From Cynocephalus volans (lineage: Eukaryota > Chordata > Mammalia > Dermoptera > Cynocephalidae), in NCBI RefSeq assembly GCF_027409185.1, contig NC_084462.1:86290179-86354178 (forward strand): 64,000 nt of DNA, read 5' to 3'. A program made the translations under genes and the position numbers. Below are positions 1 through 12,500 of the stretch, piece after piece. The notes beneath the pieces were generated by a model, which did not search any database, was not told the origin of the DNA, and saw nothing but the letters and a program-made list of their open reading frames with translations. Each line of letters opens with the position of its first letter. Positions within the stretch are counted from its first letter, which is position 1.

Positions 1-171
1 TTTCTGGTCCTTGTTTGAGTTTTTTGACTTTAATCAAGTCAGAAGATACATGGATGCTAAAGAGCATCTATCTGCTTTTCCTACTCTTGGAAGTGAGCAG
101 GAAACCTTGTGCCTTTTAGGCAGGAACTTGGGGTGTCATCTCCCCTTCCTACCTGTGTGGCTTCTCCGCAG

Positions 172-370
172 ACTCCTGGAATCCCAGCTCCAGTCACAGA
201 AGAGGAGCCATGAGAACGAGGCTGAGGCCCTCCGCGGGGAGATCCAGAGCCTGAAGGAGGAGAACAACCGACAGCAGCAGCTGCTGGCCCAGAACCTGCA
301 GCTGCCCCCAGAGGCCCGGATCGAGGCCAGCCTGCAGCATGAGATAACCCGGCTCACCAACGAAAACCTG
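172..370 (+). CDS. MYO5A: MYO5A coding exon: coiled-coil segment before exon F
   Basis: This exon has 199 nt. The acceptor AG is at 170-171 after a pyrimidine-rich stretch, and the donor GTAAGG follows 370. One nucleotide completes an upstream codon and 66 codons follow, from [11 protein letters not shown] to TRLTNENL. The sequence is rich in Glu, Gln, Arg and Leu with heptad-like spacing, typical of the distal dimeric coiled coil of the myosin V stalk. It ends exactly on a codon, so the 75-nt exon F can be included or skipped without changing frame. The open frame from position 11 is intron read-through and not coding. Confidence 0.96.
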
Positions 371-3300
371 GTAAGGAGAGATGCCCAGGCCTCACGCTCC
401 TCAGCAGGCCATGCCTAGCCCAACCAGACATCCTGGTTTCTTTTTGATCAAACACAGCTTTTCTTTGCTGGGAAAAAGTCACCACCCCACACTTGTTACC
501 CTCTTACTCTAGCAAAGACAGAGTAAGGAAAATACAAATATGTTGGTAGAGATGAAAAAAGCAAGTGCATAGGTTGTGTTTCTCACAGAATGCTCATGAG
601 CATCTGAGCATTCTCAGACCTAACCTGGAAGGTGTGGGAGGTAGCCATCCAGCTGCGTGCTGGGCTTTTGGTAGCCTAAGACTCAGGTGATCTGCTTCCT
701 CTTATTCAGCTGCAGATTCTTTGCCATTCCACAAGGTGTTCTGTGGATTGTCACAACAGAAACTGGGGACAAGTTTTGTTTACCTTTGGTCTCCAAGCAG
801 CCACTGAAGCCATCCCAGCCTCCACGTCCCAGACAAGTGGGGTTAGAGTTGAGGTCAAAGAAGGTGGTTGGTATGGCTTGACGTTGACATGGGTTGACAT
901 TGGATGGAGCTCCCAGGTCAGGGAGGAGGGGTATCAAGATTCAGGTTTACACATTTTTATTCTTCTAAACAGAAGTTGTATGATAAGGGAGATTTTTTTT
1001 TCCCCTTGCCAGATTTCTGAGCCCTGGCATGGAGTCCAAGTTTTTTCTTTTCCTTTTTTCTTGTTTCTTTTATTTTTTTACCAAAAATATTTTCTAAAAT
1101 ATTTCTTTCTCAGTCACATAACTTTTATAACAGATTTATTATTTTTCAAATCTATGTAAGTTTGACAAACATTTATTATATTAAAGATAATTGAAAAGTT
1201 ATAATTCCATGTTTCTATATAAAATTTATATCATAGTGTCAGCCTGATTTTGAGAAAAGTTGTTTAGGACTAGTGGTGATTTATGTCTTTTTTTTCTTTT
1301 TTTTTTTTTCAGTTAAGGTTTTTAATGACTATTTGAATTCTCTGTGAAGATACAATAGTCTGAATCATTCCTCCATTACTCCATTAGTGATCATTTACAT
1401 TACAGATAGTTTTCTAGTGTTATTTATTCATCCACCTCTTACATGAATTAGAAGCAAAACCCAAAGGTAGTCTTTTAAAGACAGTCTTTCTTTCTACATG
1501 AGGCTTCATTGTGGGAATGGGAAAAGAGGGTGAGGGCAGTATTTGGACTTTTTCCAAAGTGACTGAAATCTCACTAATTTGTGGACAAAATTTTATGAAT
1601 TGTGAAATGTACTAGAAATGTCGTTTTGTTACTCTAAAGTATATTGTTACTTAAATTAAACTAACAATGCTTTGGTGACTAAGTATTGATAAATATACTG
1701 AATTATATAATAATGATTGATCAGCATACAAATTCTGTGCTTTTAAGTGATTATTTTAAAATACAAGGTGAAACCATGAAATAAAAGATGCTTCTGATCA
1801 AAAATTTCCTTTACAACCTTTGGCAAATTTTCATAGCTAATACAAAAATAAACTAAGCTCCCACGTTCTAAGCTAATAGAGTCTAGTTAATGAGTTTGTT
1901 GTGGGAAAATCTTTTGTAAATCAGCCGCTTCTTCTGCTATTATACTGACTACTAACTCAGGAGAATGGATTCAAACTTAAGAACGTGAAGTGATGTACTT
2001 TTTCAAAATCATTGTGGTTCTCTATTTTAATTGTGCATTTCTTTAGGAAACACTTGAGCAGAGTATTAAAGCAGCAGTAGACCTTGGCTTAGTGTTCTTG
2101 GGAACTGCACCTCACATAACATCTACCCACCCACCTACCCTCACCCAACACAAACACAAAAATGATTTTTCTCCCTCCTCCAGTGAACAGCCTCCACAGG
2201 CCTCCCCCATGCTGTCTTTCAGGGAAGGAAGGCACCCAGCTCTTCATCAGCTTCTCCAACTTCAAACGAGAGTGCTAACATTGCCATAATTCTCACTTTC
2301 ATTTTACGTGCCTTCCCTACTCTTATCACTGCTGCTGGCAGCAAAAAAGGTGCAGCAACTTGTAAGCATCATATGTGGGAGATGCTGAACTAGGAACAAA
2401 AGGGCAGAAGGTTTGAGGAGTGAAATGACAGCCTTACCTGGGCAATGTGAACAACTGCCCTGTTTACCTGCTAAATAAATGATGGCATCCTAGCCATAGC
2501 CTGTTTCCTTTGATTGTATAAAAAATCTGTATATATATAATTAGAATCATCTATGCTGGAAAGATAGGAAGATAATGGCAGGTGACAAATCAGAGCCTTT
2601 GAGTAAATGTAGTTTCATTATTTGTGTTTTTAAATATCTGTAAATTAATTTTGCTGAGAGATAGCATTCCCCTCAAGACACAGAGAAAAACAAATATCCA
2701 TTGTGCCTGTTTTTTCAGTATTTTGAGGAATTATATGCAGATGACCCTAAGAAGTATCAATCATATCGGATTTCACTTTACAAACGGATGATTGTATGTA
2801 AAATCATAGTGCTTTTCCCTTGTCTTCCTTGCTACTTCTGCCCTCTGTAACTGAAGAGCACACTGCTGCCTGCCCCTGCCCAGGAGGCTGTTCGAAAACT
2901 TTCACAAACCTGTTTCTCCCCACAGCTGTCTTTTAGCCAGTGGTGTCACCTCTATCAGCGTCCTGCGTCCATTGTCATGTTCGATTTGTTATTAACACTA
3001 GGCTTACAGTGTGATGGAAGCAAAATGTGATTTGAAAGATCAAGTAAAATCCAAGAAGCATAACATAATGCTTTGAAATGTTAGCAACTATTCCCTTTGA
3101 ATCATTGGCCTAGTATCTAAATCTACTCCTGTCTAGACTGGAAAACGAATATTTGTATTTGTAATCACTTTTCTTCACCATCACTGGAATAACAGCCACA
3201 GACGTCACTGAGTCAGTTCCCTTCTAAGCTCTTTCTGAGTCTGCTGTTGTCCTCTTTCTTCTTAATTATTGAGTTTTTAACTATGCCTGTCATTGGAGAG

Positions 3301-6300
3301 AATTTTTGTTAAATAGAGAGCCAATAATCACAGGCTTTTTTTACCCTCCTCTTTAAATATACTGCTTTTGTTTTAATGTTTTCGTAATTACTCCTTTTTT
3401 TCTATATAAGCAAAATTATATCACCTGCAAGATTTTATGGGTGTCTTATGTCACCTGCCACTTTGGTCATAGGTCAGCAGACCACCTCTTTGTCCTGCTG
3501 TCTATGATTATTTTTTCAACCTACCTTTTAATTCTTAAAACTTCTTAACTTATCTTCAGTTTGAGGGCAATTTTAGCATATTCAAAGGGTGGGTCTCATA
3601 GAGACAGTGCTTCACATACATGGAGCATCAGTTCCTACCTGAGCTCAACCATCCTTAAATCTTCCCACAAAACTTTTTCTGCATTCATCAAAATTTATTT
3701 TTGCCTAGTTCCCTTTAAAAGAAAGCATTCCACTGGAATAATAATACATTTTTATAAGCATTCAACTTTTTACCCACAAAGAGTCTACTAGAAAAGACTC
3801 CACAGTGAGCCTGCTATCCATCACGCTGTAAAGGATTTTACTGCATTGTATATTTTAACATTTTGGCTTTTATTGTAGCTGCATTTCCCATGCCTGCCAG
3901 TTTTAGCCAGGTGGTGGCTCCACCAGTGAGCTTTTCTGGAGCTTTTATGTAAAACTAACAGTGACAGTGCTGTTTCTGTGATTTTTGTGTCTACTTTCCA
4001 TCATTGTGTTTTAGAAGACCTGTTTTGATCTTGCTGTTATATTTTTCATTTTGATTTTAGGATTTGATGGAACAACTTGAAAAACAAGATAAGACGGTCC
4101 GAAAACTGAAAAAACAACTGAAAGTATTTGCGAAAAAAATTGGTGAACTAGAAGGTATTTAAACATGTTTTTAAGACAGTTGCCAAATCTTGGTTTTGTG
4201 TTGCTATGCTAATGGCCTCATAGAGGTTGTATGCGAATATTAAGGATATTAACAAAAATGATTTTTAGCAAACCTGACCTATGCTGAGTGGAAATTTCCA
4301 TTTCTCGGTGAGGAAAATGTTCTTTTTGTGGTAGTAATAATTTACAAAGGGAGAGAATTAATTCAGCAAACATCTAATGAATATCTTCTATATGCCAAGC
4401 ACTGTGCTAGGCGGTATAGCATAGAGGTTAAGAGCATAGATTCTGAGGCAAGCTTCCTGGGTTCAAATCCTAGCTCTTTCACTTATTATACGTATGATCC
4501 TGGGCAAGTTACCGAACCTCTCTATGCATCAGTTTTCCCACCTGTTAAATGGGAATGATAATGGTATCTATCTGACATGGTTTATAAGGATTGAATGAGT
4601 TAATATGTATAATGCATTAAAAATAGTTTCTGACACACAATAAACACTACATTCAACTTAGTTATTAGTATTACTCTTATTCTCATCATTAGGTATACCA
4701 AGATGATTAAAACAGTCTTTGTCCTCAAAGAACTCACAATCTAATGGAGAAAAAAAGAGAAGTAAATAAGAAAAACATGAATTATGATTATAAATAAATA
4801 AGATGTCTTAAAACATCTCATGATTTCTATATGATTGTGGAAAATTCCTGGAAATATAATTAAATATCCGTTGCTGTTATTATTATTATATACAATATGA
4901 ATCTTGTCTTATGGATTAGTGTGTTTGTTCATTCAATATGTACTTAAGTTCCTGCTAGGCACAGTAGTAAGTGCCAGGGATCTAGCAGTAGAGAGGACTA
5001 AAGGCAAATTCTAAACTTACTCCAACAACACAGTCACTTCTGAAGAGATTTTAGAGATGCTCTTTGGAATTGCCTTCAAACCTATGCAAACTATTATCAT
5101 TTTGACTCAGCCTGACTACCCATCTTATTCTCAAAGTCACCATGCATAATTTTTGCTTGGTTCAGAGGGTGAAGATTCCCCATCACTGGGGATGTTCAAA
5201 AGAATCTACTGTGATTAACTCTAAGAGTGCTTTTCATTCCTCCAATATGCCAGGCTCTGTCATAACTGTCCCTTCTGTTTAGTCTTTCTGCTTCTCCTCA
5301 TCAAGTCCTGCTCATCCTTTGAGACCACAGTGATATGTCACAACCTCAAGAGCAGCCTTTCCTGATCACCCAGACAGACCTTTTGGCTCTGTGCACTACA
5401 ATTTGGCTCACATCTTTTGTGGTTTTTACTATGTTATATTTTTAGCAGTTTTTCTGTTTGGATTACTGGCTTCCATAATAGACTATGAGCTTCCTGAGCG
5501 GAGGAACCACCTATTGTTTCTCCTTGTTTTCACAGTACTTAGCATAGTGTCTGACCTATCATAGTCATCCTATAAATGTTTTTTGGTGAATAAGTTTCAG
5601 AAACATTTAGAAAATGGCAACATGGATGTTTACTTTGAAGAGGATATTACTCCCTTGGATATACAAATACTGAAATATTTGTTTAGAAATCAGAAGGATT
5701 ACTGTGCAGTCATATTTTATATACAGTCCTCTAGCATTACATGATTTATATATTACCTTAAAACTTTTGAACCTCCAAATCACACACTCACACATGCTAT
5801 AATGTCTATTGGCAGAACTTAAAAATCTTTATTCAGCAAACTTTCTGCACTAATTATATCATGAGAGAATAATCAGACAGCAGAGTATTTACTTGAAAGA
5901 AACTTATTTTAAGGGTATTGACTTGTGAGATTAACTCCAAATGTTTCCTTTGCCATACTTTAGTAAATTTTGATAAATAGAAAAGCCATTTATTATTTTA
6001 AGTTTTTAATCCACTTCCTTTGATATGTATATTTTTTAATTGAAGAGATAGGTTAGAATTTTCAAGGTGTTACTAATTTTAAGCAGTTTTCAATCAGAAA
6101 TCAACCTCATCAGTTAAACTATCCTGACAACTATAAAGTTATTAGTAGCATTTGATAATAGCAAAAAACAAAAAATATATTATAATAATTCTTAAGTTGT
6201 ATTTGAGTTAAGTGATACATATCTAAAGGATAAAATGAAATAGATTTTATATGACTGGGACACTTGCTGAATGCAGTATCCCTGCCCCTTTCCTCAATTC

Positions 6301-9300
6301 AGGAATAAAGATGACAAGCTCTTCTAACACTTTTCTCTCCGTTCCCATATCCCATTATACAGAAAATACTGGCAACTTTGTGCAACATAGCACCTTCCAA
6401 TAACTAAAAGTTTTCTTATATATTTCTTTAAATTTGTTATAACACACTTAAATACTTTTTTAAGATAGCACAATTCTTGCCTCCTCCTATGAGTTACCTT
6501 TAGTTAAGGAGACTTTTTAGAAGCTAACAATGACTTTTTTAAAAAATGCCAACATGTATAATTTTTAGCAGAAATTGTGTAGCTACTTGGAGAGTGTTTC
6601 AAAATTTGATCTGCTTCATGCTGTATTTTAATCCAGGAGTGGGTGTTCCATCTCACTTTTCATAGTCAGGAAATTTAGACCTGAAAAGATTCTAGAAATC
6701 AGTTAATTATTTCATAAGAGAAAAAAACTAAGGCCCAAAAACCATAAGTGACTTACCCAAGATCCCAGTTAGATGGCAGGACTAGAATGCAAGCCTTCTG
6801 AGGACCACTGATCCCTCTCCTTTGTGCCATATTGTCCAACAGAATTTCTCTACTTAATAGGAATTTGTCTGTCTGTCTGAATTAAACCTGAGATCAAGAT
6901 CTTCCTGGTGCCAAAGTGAGGAAGAGTAAATTTTTTAAAAATCTTCCCAATTTCCTTTTTTATTTTCCCCAGGATAAAAAGGTTCAGGAATATTTTTCCC
7001 TCAAGTTTATAAAGAATCTAGACAATGGAAATAGAAATTGCTTCAGGACTTCTAGAAGCATGTCTGTTTAGGTGGAGCATTGGACTAAATGACCATCTCA
7101 ATCCATTTGTGCTGCTGTAACAAAATACCTAAGACTGAGTAATTTATGAAGAGCAGAAATTTATTTCTCACAGTTTTGGAGGATAGAAGTCCAAGATCAG
7201 GGTGCCAGCAGGTTCAGTGTCTGGTTGGGGACTGGTCTCTACTTCCAAGATGGTGCCTTGTTGCAGCATCCTTGATAGGGGATGAACGCTGTGTACTCAC
7301 ACAGCAGAAGGGAGGGAAGGGCAAAAGGCCTAGCTAGTTCTCTCTAGCCCTTTTGTGAGGCACTAATCCCATCCATGAGGACAGAACCCTCATGGCCTAG
7401 TCACCTCCTATAGACCCCACCTCTTAATACTGTTGCATTGGGGATTAAGTTTCAACATGAATTTTGAAGGAGATGCAAATATTCAAACCATAGCAACCAC
7501 CCAGTTCTCTTTAGTGTTTGAAAACTGGGGTGGTGTCCTGGCTTATTTTTTTCAGGCTTTATATTTTCCTGATGCTACATAAAGGTTGACATTTTATTTT
7601 TGTTAGTAGATAATTTTGCTTAATCAATCAAGGTTTTGTGATTTATATCACATGAAACACATTTATATAGAGCTGACATCTATATTTCCTCTGTGAGTTT
7701 TTGTAAAGAATTAAGTCTCTGTGGAGAATTCAAAGTCAAAGATAAGTATTTTAATGAGAGTAAGGCAAATTTTGTCTGACATTTTTGTACAGAACCAAAA
7801 ATAAAGTGGTTAGAGATTTTGCAAAAGGAAAGTGAAGGTTTCTTTTAAAACATGAGCTCTCTTAGTAAAATATTCATCATTTTATAAATTCTGAGGTGTG
7901 CAGTGTTTCACATTTTAACATCCCTGAAACTGGGGTGTGTCTTAAAGTTGTTGATGAGTTATAGTTTAATTGGAAGTCTTTTTCCTTTTTTAGTGTTATA
8001 TAAAATCGAATATCTCATAATCAATGGCATCTTAGATTTGATAAAATCAGTTGGTTTAAAACACCCTCATTGACGTGGAGTCCAAATATGTACATTTATT
8101 GATAAATCTAATATGTTGAATTTTTTCCTCCCAGTTTCCCCTTCCCTCTCTGTGGCTTTAAGTGACTAGTAACATAGATGGCAGGAATTTTATTACTTTG
8201 TTTTTTATATGCAGCAGCAAGTTCATGAGCTATGGAGGACCACTATGTGCTGCTTCAGAGGTTCTCATGGTGTTGTGTTTAAACTGACTCCAGAAATAAT
8301 TTATGTAAAACTACACAGTCTGAGTCTCCTCTTCAATAGAGGAATGCAATTTACAGTTAGTCCTATGGCTTTCAGACTGCATCAGGCGTAGGAAACACCA
8401 GATAATGGGAGATGGCCATAGCCCTGATCTGTCCAATCACAATCTGATCACTCTTTAGATATCATAGTGTTGATGGATGGTGGTGACTTTACCTCAACCA
8501 GACTTTCAGCTCTGATAGTCCCAGTGTGTGATGCTACAGCGTGAGTGGACAGTGTATCACCAGGCTCGGTGCCACATGAGCAAGCGCACTGGCAGGTATT
8601 GGTGTTCTCTGTGATAACCTCTTCCTGTGGAACTGGCCTCTCTGAACTAACACAGGAAATTGCTCAGAGTGACACAAGAAACACTACTGATCCCTCGTGG
8701 AGTCAGCAACATTAAACTCCCCAATGTTTTTGCATCTAATCTGCGTTTTGTTTGAGACTTAATCTGTGTTTAAATTGATTCCTTAGCCGCCTCCCTTCCT
8801 ATAAATAAAAGGATAAAAAACATGCTTACTAGCATATATTTCTACAGTCCCCACAATAACTCCTATGTTCCCTTACCTTTCCTTGCGTTTCCTGTTCAGT
8901 TATCAATTTTGAGGTGAATCGGAGAATTTTTTTTTACTCTTATCTTAATTCTTCTCTAGCTGCTGCATTAACAGTTGTGACCATTTTTAACATGTGAAGG
9001 AGTTGTTAACCAGTGGTTGTACCTTAATGGTTGCAAATTCATGGTAGGAGTTTTAGCATTCTGTGAAAACAAACGAAAAACAATAATATTTAGGATATCA
9101 TATTAAATAGAGGTGTTTTATCTGCTCATGATTTCTTTGGGAATGAGGGGTGGCAGGAGAAAGTCAGGTCTTTGCCTTATGAGGCCTTTCTGAAAAATAA
9201 TACATTTTTCACACCAATTGGTGTGGAGAAACACTATGCTACCAGCTATCTTGATATGGTTCAAACTGATTGTAATGATACACTCAAAGTAAATGTTTCT

Positions 9301-9478
9301 TGGCTTTAATAACTAGATTCAGAGAGCTTGCTACCCCTTTGTAGAATGTTGTTTTTTCCTTTTGTGAGTGAAAGTCTAAATGTATTTAACCATTTCTGAT
9401 TGGTATCAATTAGTGAACAGATAGGTTAAACCACTTACTTTTGGGACATTTAGTCTTATTACAAAGTAAACTTTATTA

Positions 9479-9521
<43 letters not shown>

Positions 9522-12500
9522 TGACCGGCAAGGGGATCTTAACCCTTGATTTGGTGTTGTCAGCACCACGCTCACCCAATGAGCCAACCGGCCATCCCTA
9601 TATGGGATCCGAACCCACGGCCTTGGTGTTATCAGCACCGCACTCTCCCGAGTGAGCCACGGGCCGGCCCACCAAAAAAAAATTTTTTTAAGGTTTTTAG
9701 TCAGGTAAGTTTATTTGATGTCAATAGTAGTAAGGCACTAGTGACCGTCAGAGGAACGTCACCCTATTTTGCCATCTATCCACCCAATTTTAGCAGAAAA
9801 ACTATTTTAAGAGGAGAAAATTAAGTGGCAACTATGGCAAATTTCTGTTGTTATAGAGGTCATTTAAAAGTGTAGAAACAGGCAGCTCTCTCATCTTTTC
9901 TACCTGAAAACATTTTCTTCTTTTTGTTTCCCATGAAGTGGGCCAAATGGAGAACATATCCCCGGGACAGATCATAGATGAACCCATCCGTCCAGTCAAC
10001 ATTCCCAGGAAAGAAAAGGATTTCCAAGGAATGCTGGAATACAAGAAGGAGGATGAGCAAAAACTTGTTAAGAACCTGATTCTGGGCAAGTAGTTTCTTT
10101 TCTTTTCTTTTTTTTTTTTTTTTCTTTTTGGCAGCTGGATAGTAGAGGGATTGAATCCTGTACTTTGGTGTTATCAGTGCCATGTTCTAACCATTTAAGC
10201 TATCCAGCCAGCCTGGGGCAAGTATTTTCTGCATGGGTAAATGTCTTTCTGGTACATATGTCAATGGTGAGAAACACTAGTAACTAATTTTTGAAATATT
10301 CAACACTGAAGTTTCTTTAGTCATCATTACATACTGTGCATTATAATGCTGTAGTAGCGTCCTGCCAACACCATGCGTTATCAGCCACACTGCAGGGAAA
10401 CATGCCTAAGACCCACCTATAAGGATAGTTTGAGGCCAGGCTTCTCTATAAGCTGAGAACCTTTTGAAAAGTACTGATATCTACCCCAGACAAATTAAAT
10501 CACATCTCTAGGGAGAAGAACCTGGCCATGTGTAGCACTTTTTTAAAAACCTCTTAAGGGATTTTCAAATGTAACCACAGTTGAACACCACTGCTCTAGG
10601 CCATTTAGTTCCTGAATTTCTATTTTTTCTTACTTCCCTAGAAAGATTTATGATTAAATATGTAGAGGACAAAAGTTCAATAATAGGAAAGAAACAAAAG
10701 AGTAAAGGAAAATATTCTAGCAAAGGAAGGAAGGGACAGCACAAATGAGATGAGTGGAAAAAGAATTTCAGAACAGCATAAGGCCTTTAAGATGGATGTG
10801 AGTCCACCAGCTCTGCAAGAAGAAGTTTTAGGGAGTAATGATAAATGACTAGAGTGTGTACATACCCATAAGTTATGAACCAAAAAACCTAAAAACTTCT
10901 CCTTTTAGCCTTGGCATAGCATTTTTTCCTCCATTTGCCAGGGTGACAGCAGTATGATTGAAAGTTATACCTGATTTAACATTCATAGGATTTATGGCAT
11001 TAAACTTGGTGCTATATATAGGTGTAGAGTTGCAGAAGTTTCAACGTGATCTTCATTTAGCAAAAATGTTTCAGGAGCCACTGGTTTTAAAGCATAGCAT
11101 TAACAAAGATTCATCAATTCAACAAATACTTCCTGAAGTCCTCCCATGTGCCAGGCATTTTCTAGGTATTTGTAATGGACACTGTAAAGTCCCTATTCTC
11201 ATAGAGCTTACGTTCCAGTGGGGAGAAATAGAAAAAACAAAATAAAATAAATGTATAATGGAGTAAAAAGAATAAAGAGTGAAAGCAGGTATACTGGTGA
11301 AGTGAAGGCAACTGCCTGAGCAGAGATGCCAGGAAGGCAGTTGATAGAGACACTGGGGTTCAAGGGAAAAGTCAGGGCAGGAGATATAAATTTGGGAGTT
11401 GGCATTGTGTAGACATGTCCTCACACTCAAGAATTTCTCAACGTAATAAGCTATTAAAATACTGTTTTTTATATGACCTATTTACCTTGAATGATTGAAC
11501 TCTTACATGACAACTGTGTTTTTAATCTCACAAAGCATGCCTCACGAAAACTTTCAATGTTATATAAGATTATTTTTCCTTTTTTCTTTTTTCAGAACTG
11601 AAGCCACGTGGTGTAGCAGTCAATTTGATTCCAGGGTTACCCGCATATATCCTGTTCATGTGCGTTCGGCATGCTGACTATCTGAATGATGATCAGAAAG
11701 TAAGGTCATTGCTAACGTCAACAATTAACAGCATCAAAAAAGTATTAAAGGTCAGTTCATGCTCAACAAAATGCTCATAATGAATGTTAATGACGACAGA
11801 ATCTGCACAGAGGTGCTTTTCATTCCTTAAACTTGAGCTAACTTTCTAGTTATGAACACTTTCCAGTTTTAATTGAAAACTTCCATTGTAGGAAATGTTC
11901 TTTGTTGTAACATGTCTATATGCCTTCTTTCAAAACAGGGCTCAGGTTGAATGGTAAACAAAATTAACTTGATATAATTGCACTTAATTGTGGAGTAAAT
12001 TAAATTTTTCATTGACAGAAATAGTCTCTGTTGAAGTCTTACTTGGAACTGAATTTAAAATATTTAGTAGAGTTCATATATACAGGGCATATGATGCTGT
12101 AGTTAAAATAGATGTTAAATAAGCTCTGTGATATGTGGCTCACTCACATAAAAAGATGTCTAATGTAGCATTAAAATTTTTTTTTCAACTTTTCTTCCTT
12201 TTATTCTCCAATTCATTCCATAATTTTCCTTGTTACTTAAAATGCCCAGTTCCATGTGAGAAGCAACACATAGATGCTAATCAGAGAGGAAAGACTTTAA
12301 AAAGGCAGCAAATTATATAACTGAGCAGAAAGCGCTACATAATTTGGTAATCAGTGAGTCACCTTGCATAATCCTCCTCTTGACTCTAAAGAAAGAGTGA
12401 ACATCATACTTAGTTTTAACTCAAGTGTTTCTGTGAGGAACTAAGATAATGTGCTTTTAGATACTTTGCTTTCTGATTATCTTACTTAACAGGAACTTTT

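Larger units (their letters stand above)
4155..9938 (+). other. MYO5A intron, 5.8 kb, repeat-containing
   Basis: GT-AG intron. It contains a MIR (about 4411-4640), an L2 3' end (about 5290-5592), a MaLR-type LTR fragment in reverse orientation (about 7099-7496) and an antisense CYN-type SINE (9483-9670). The remaining sequence, including 7600-9480, is AT-rich and shows nothing I can identify. Confidence 0.85.
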
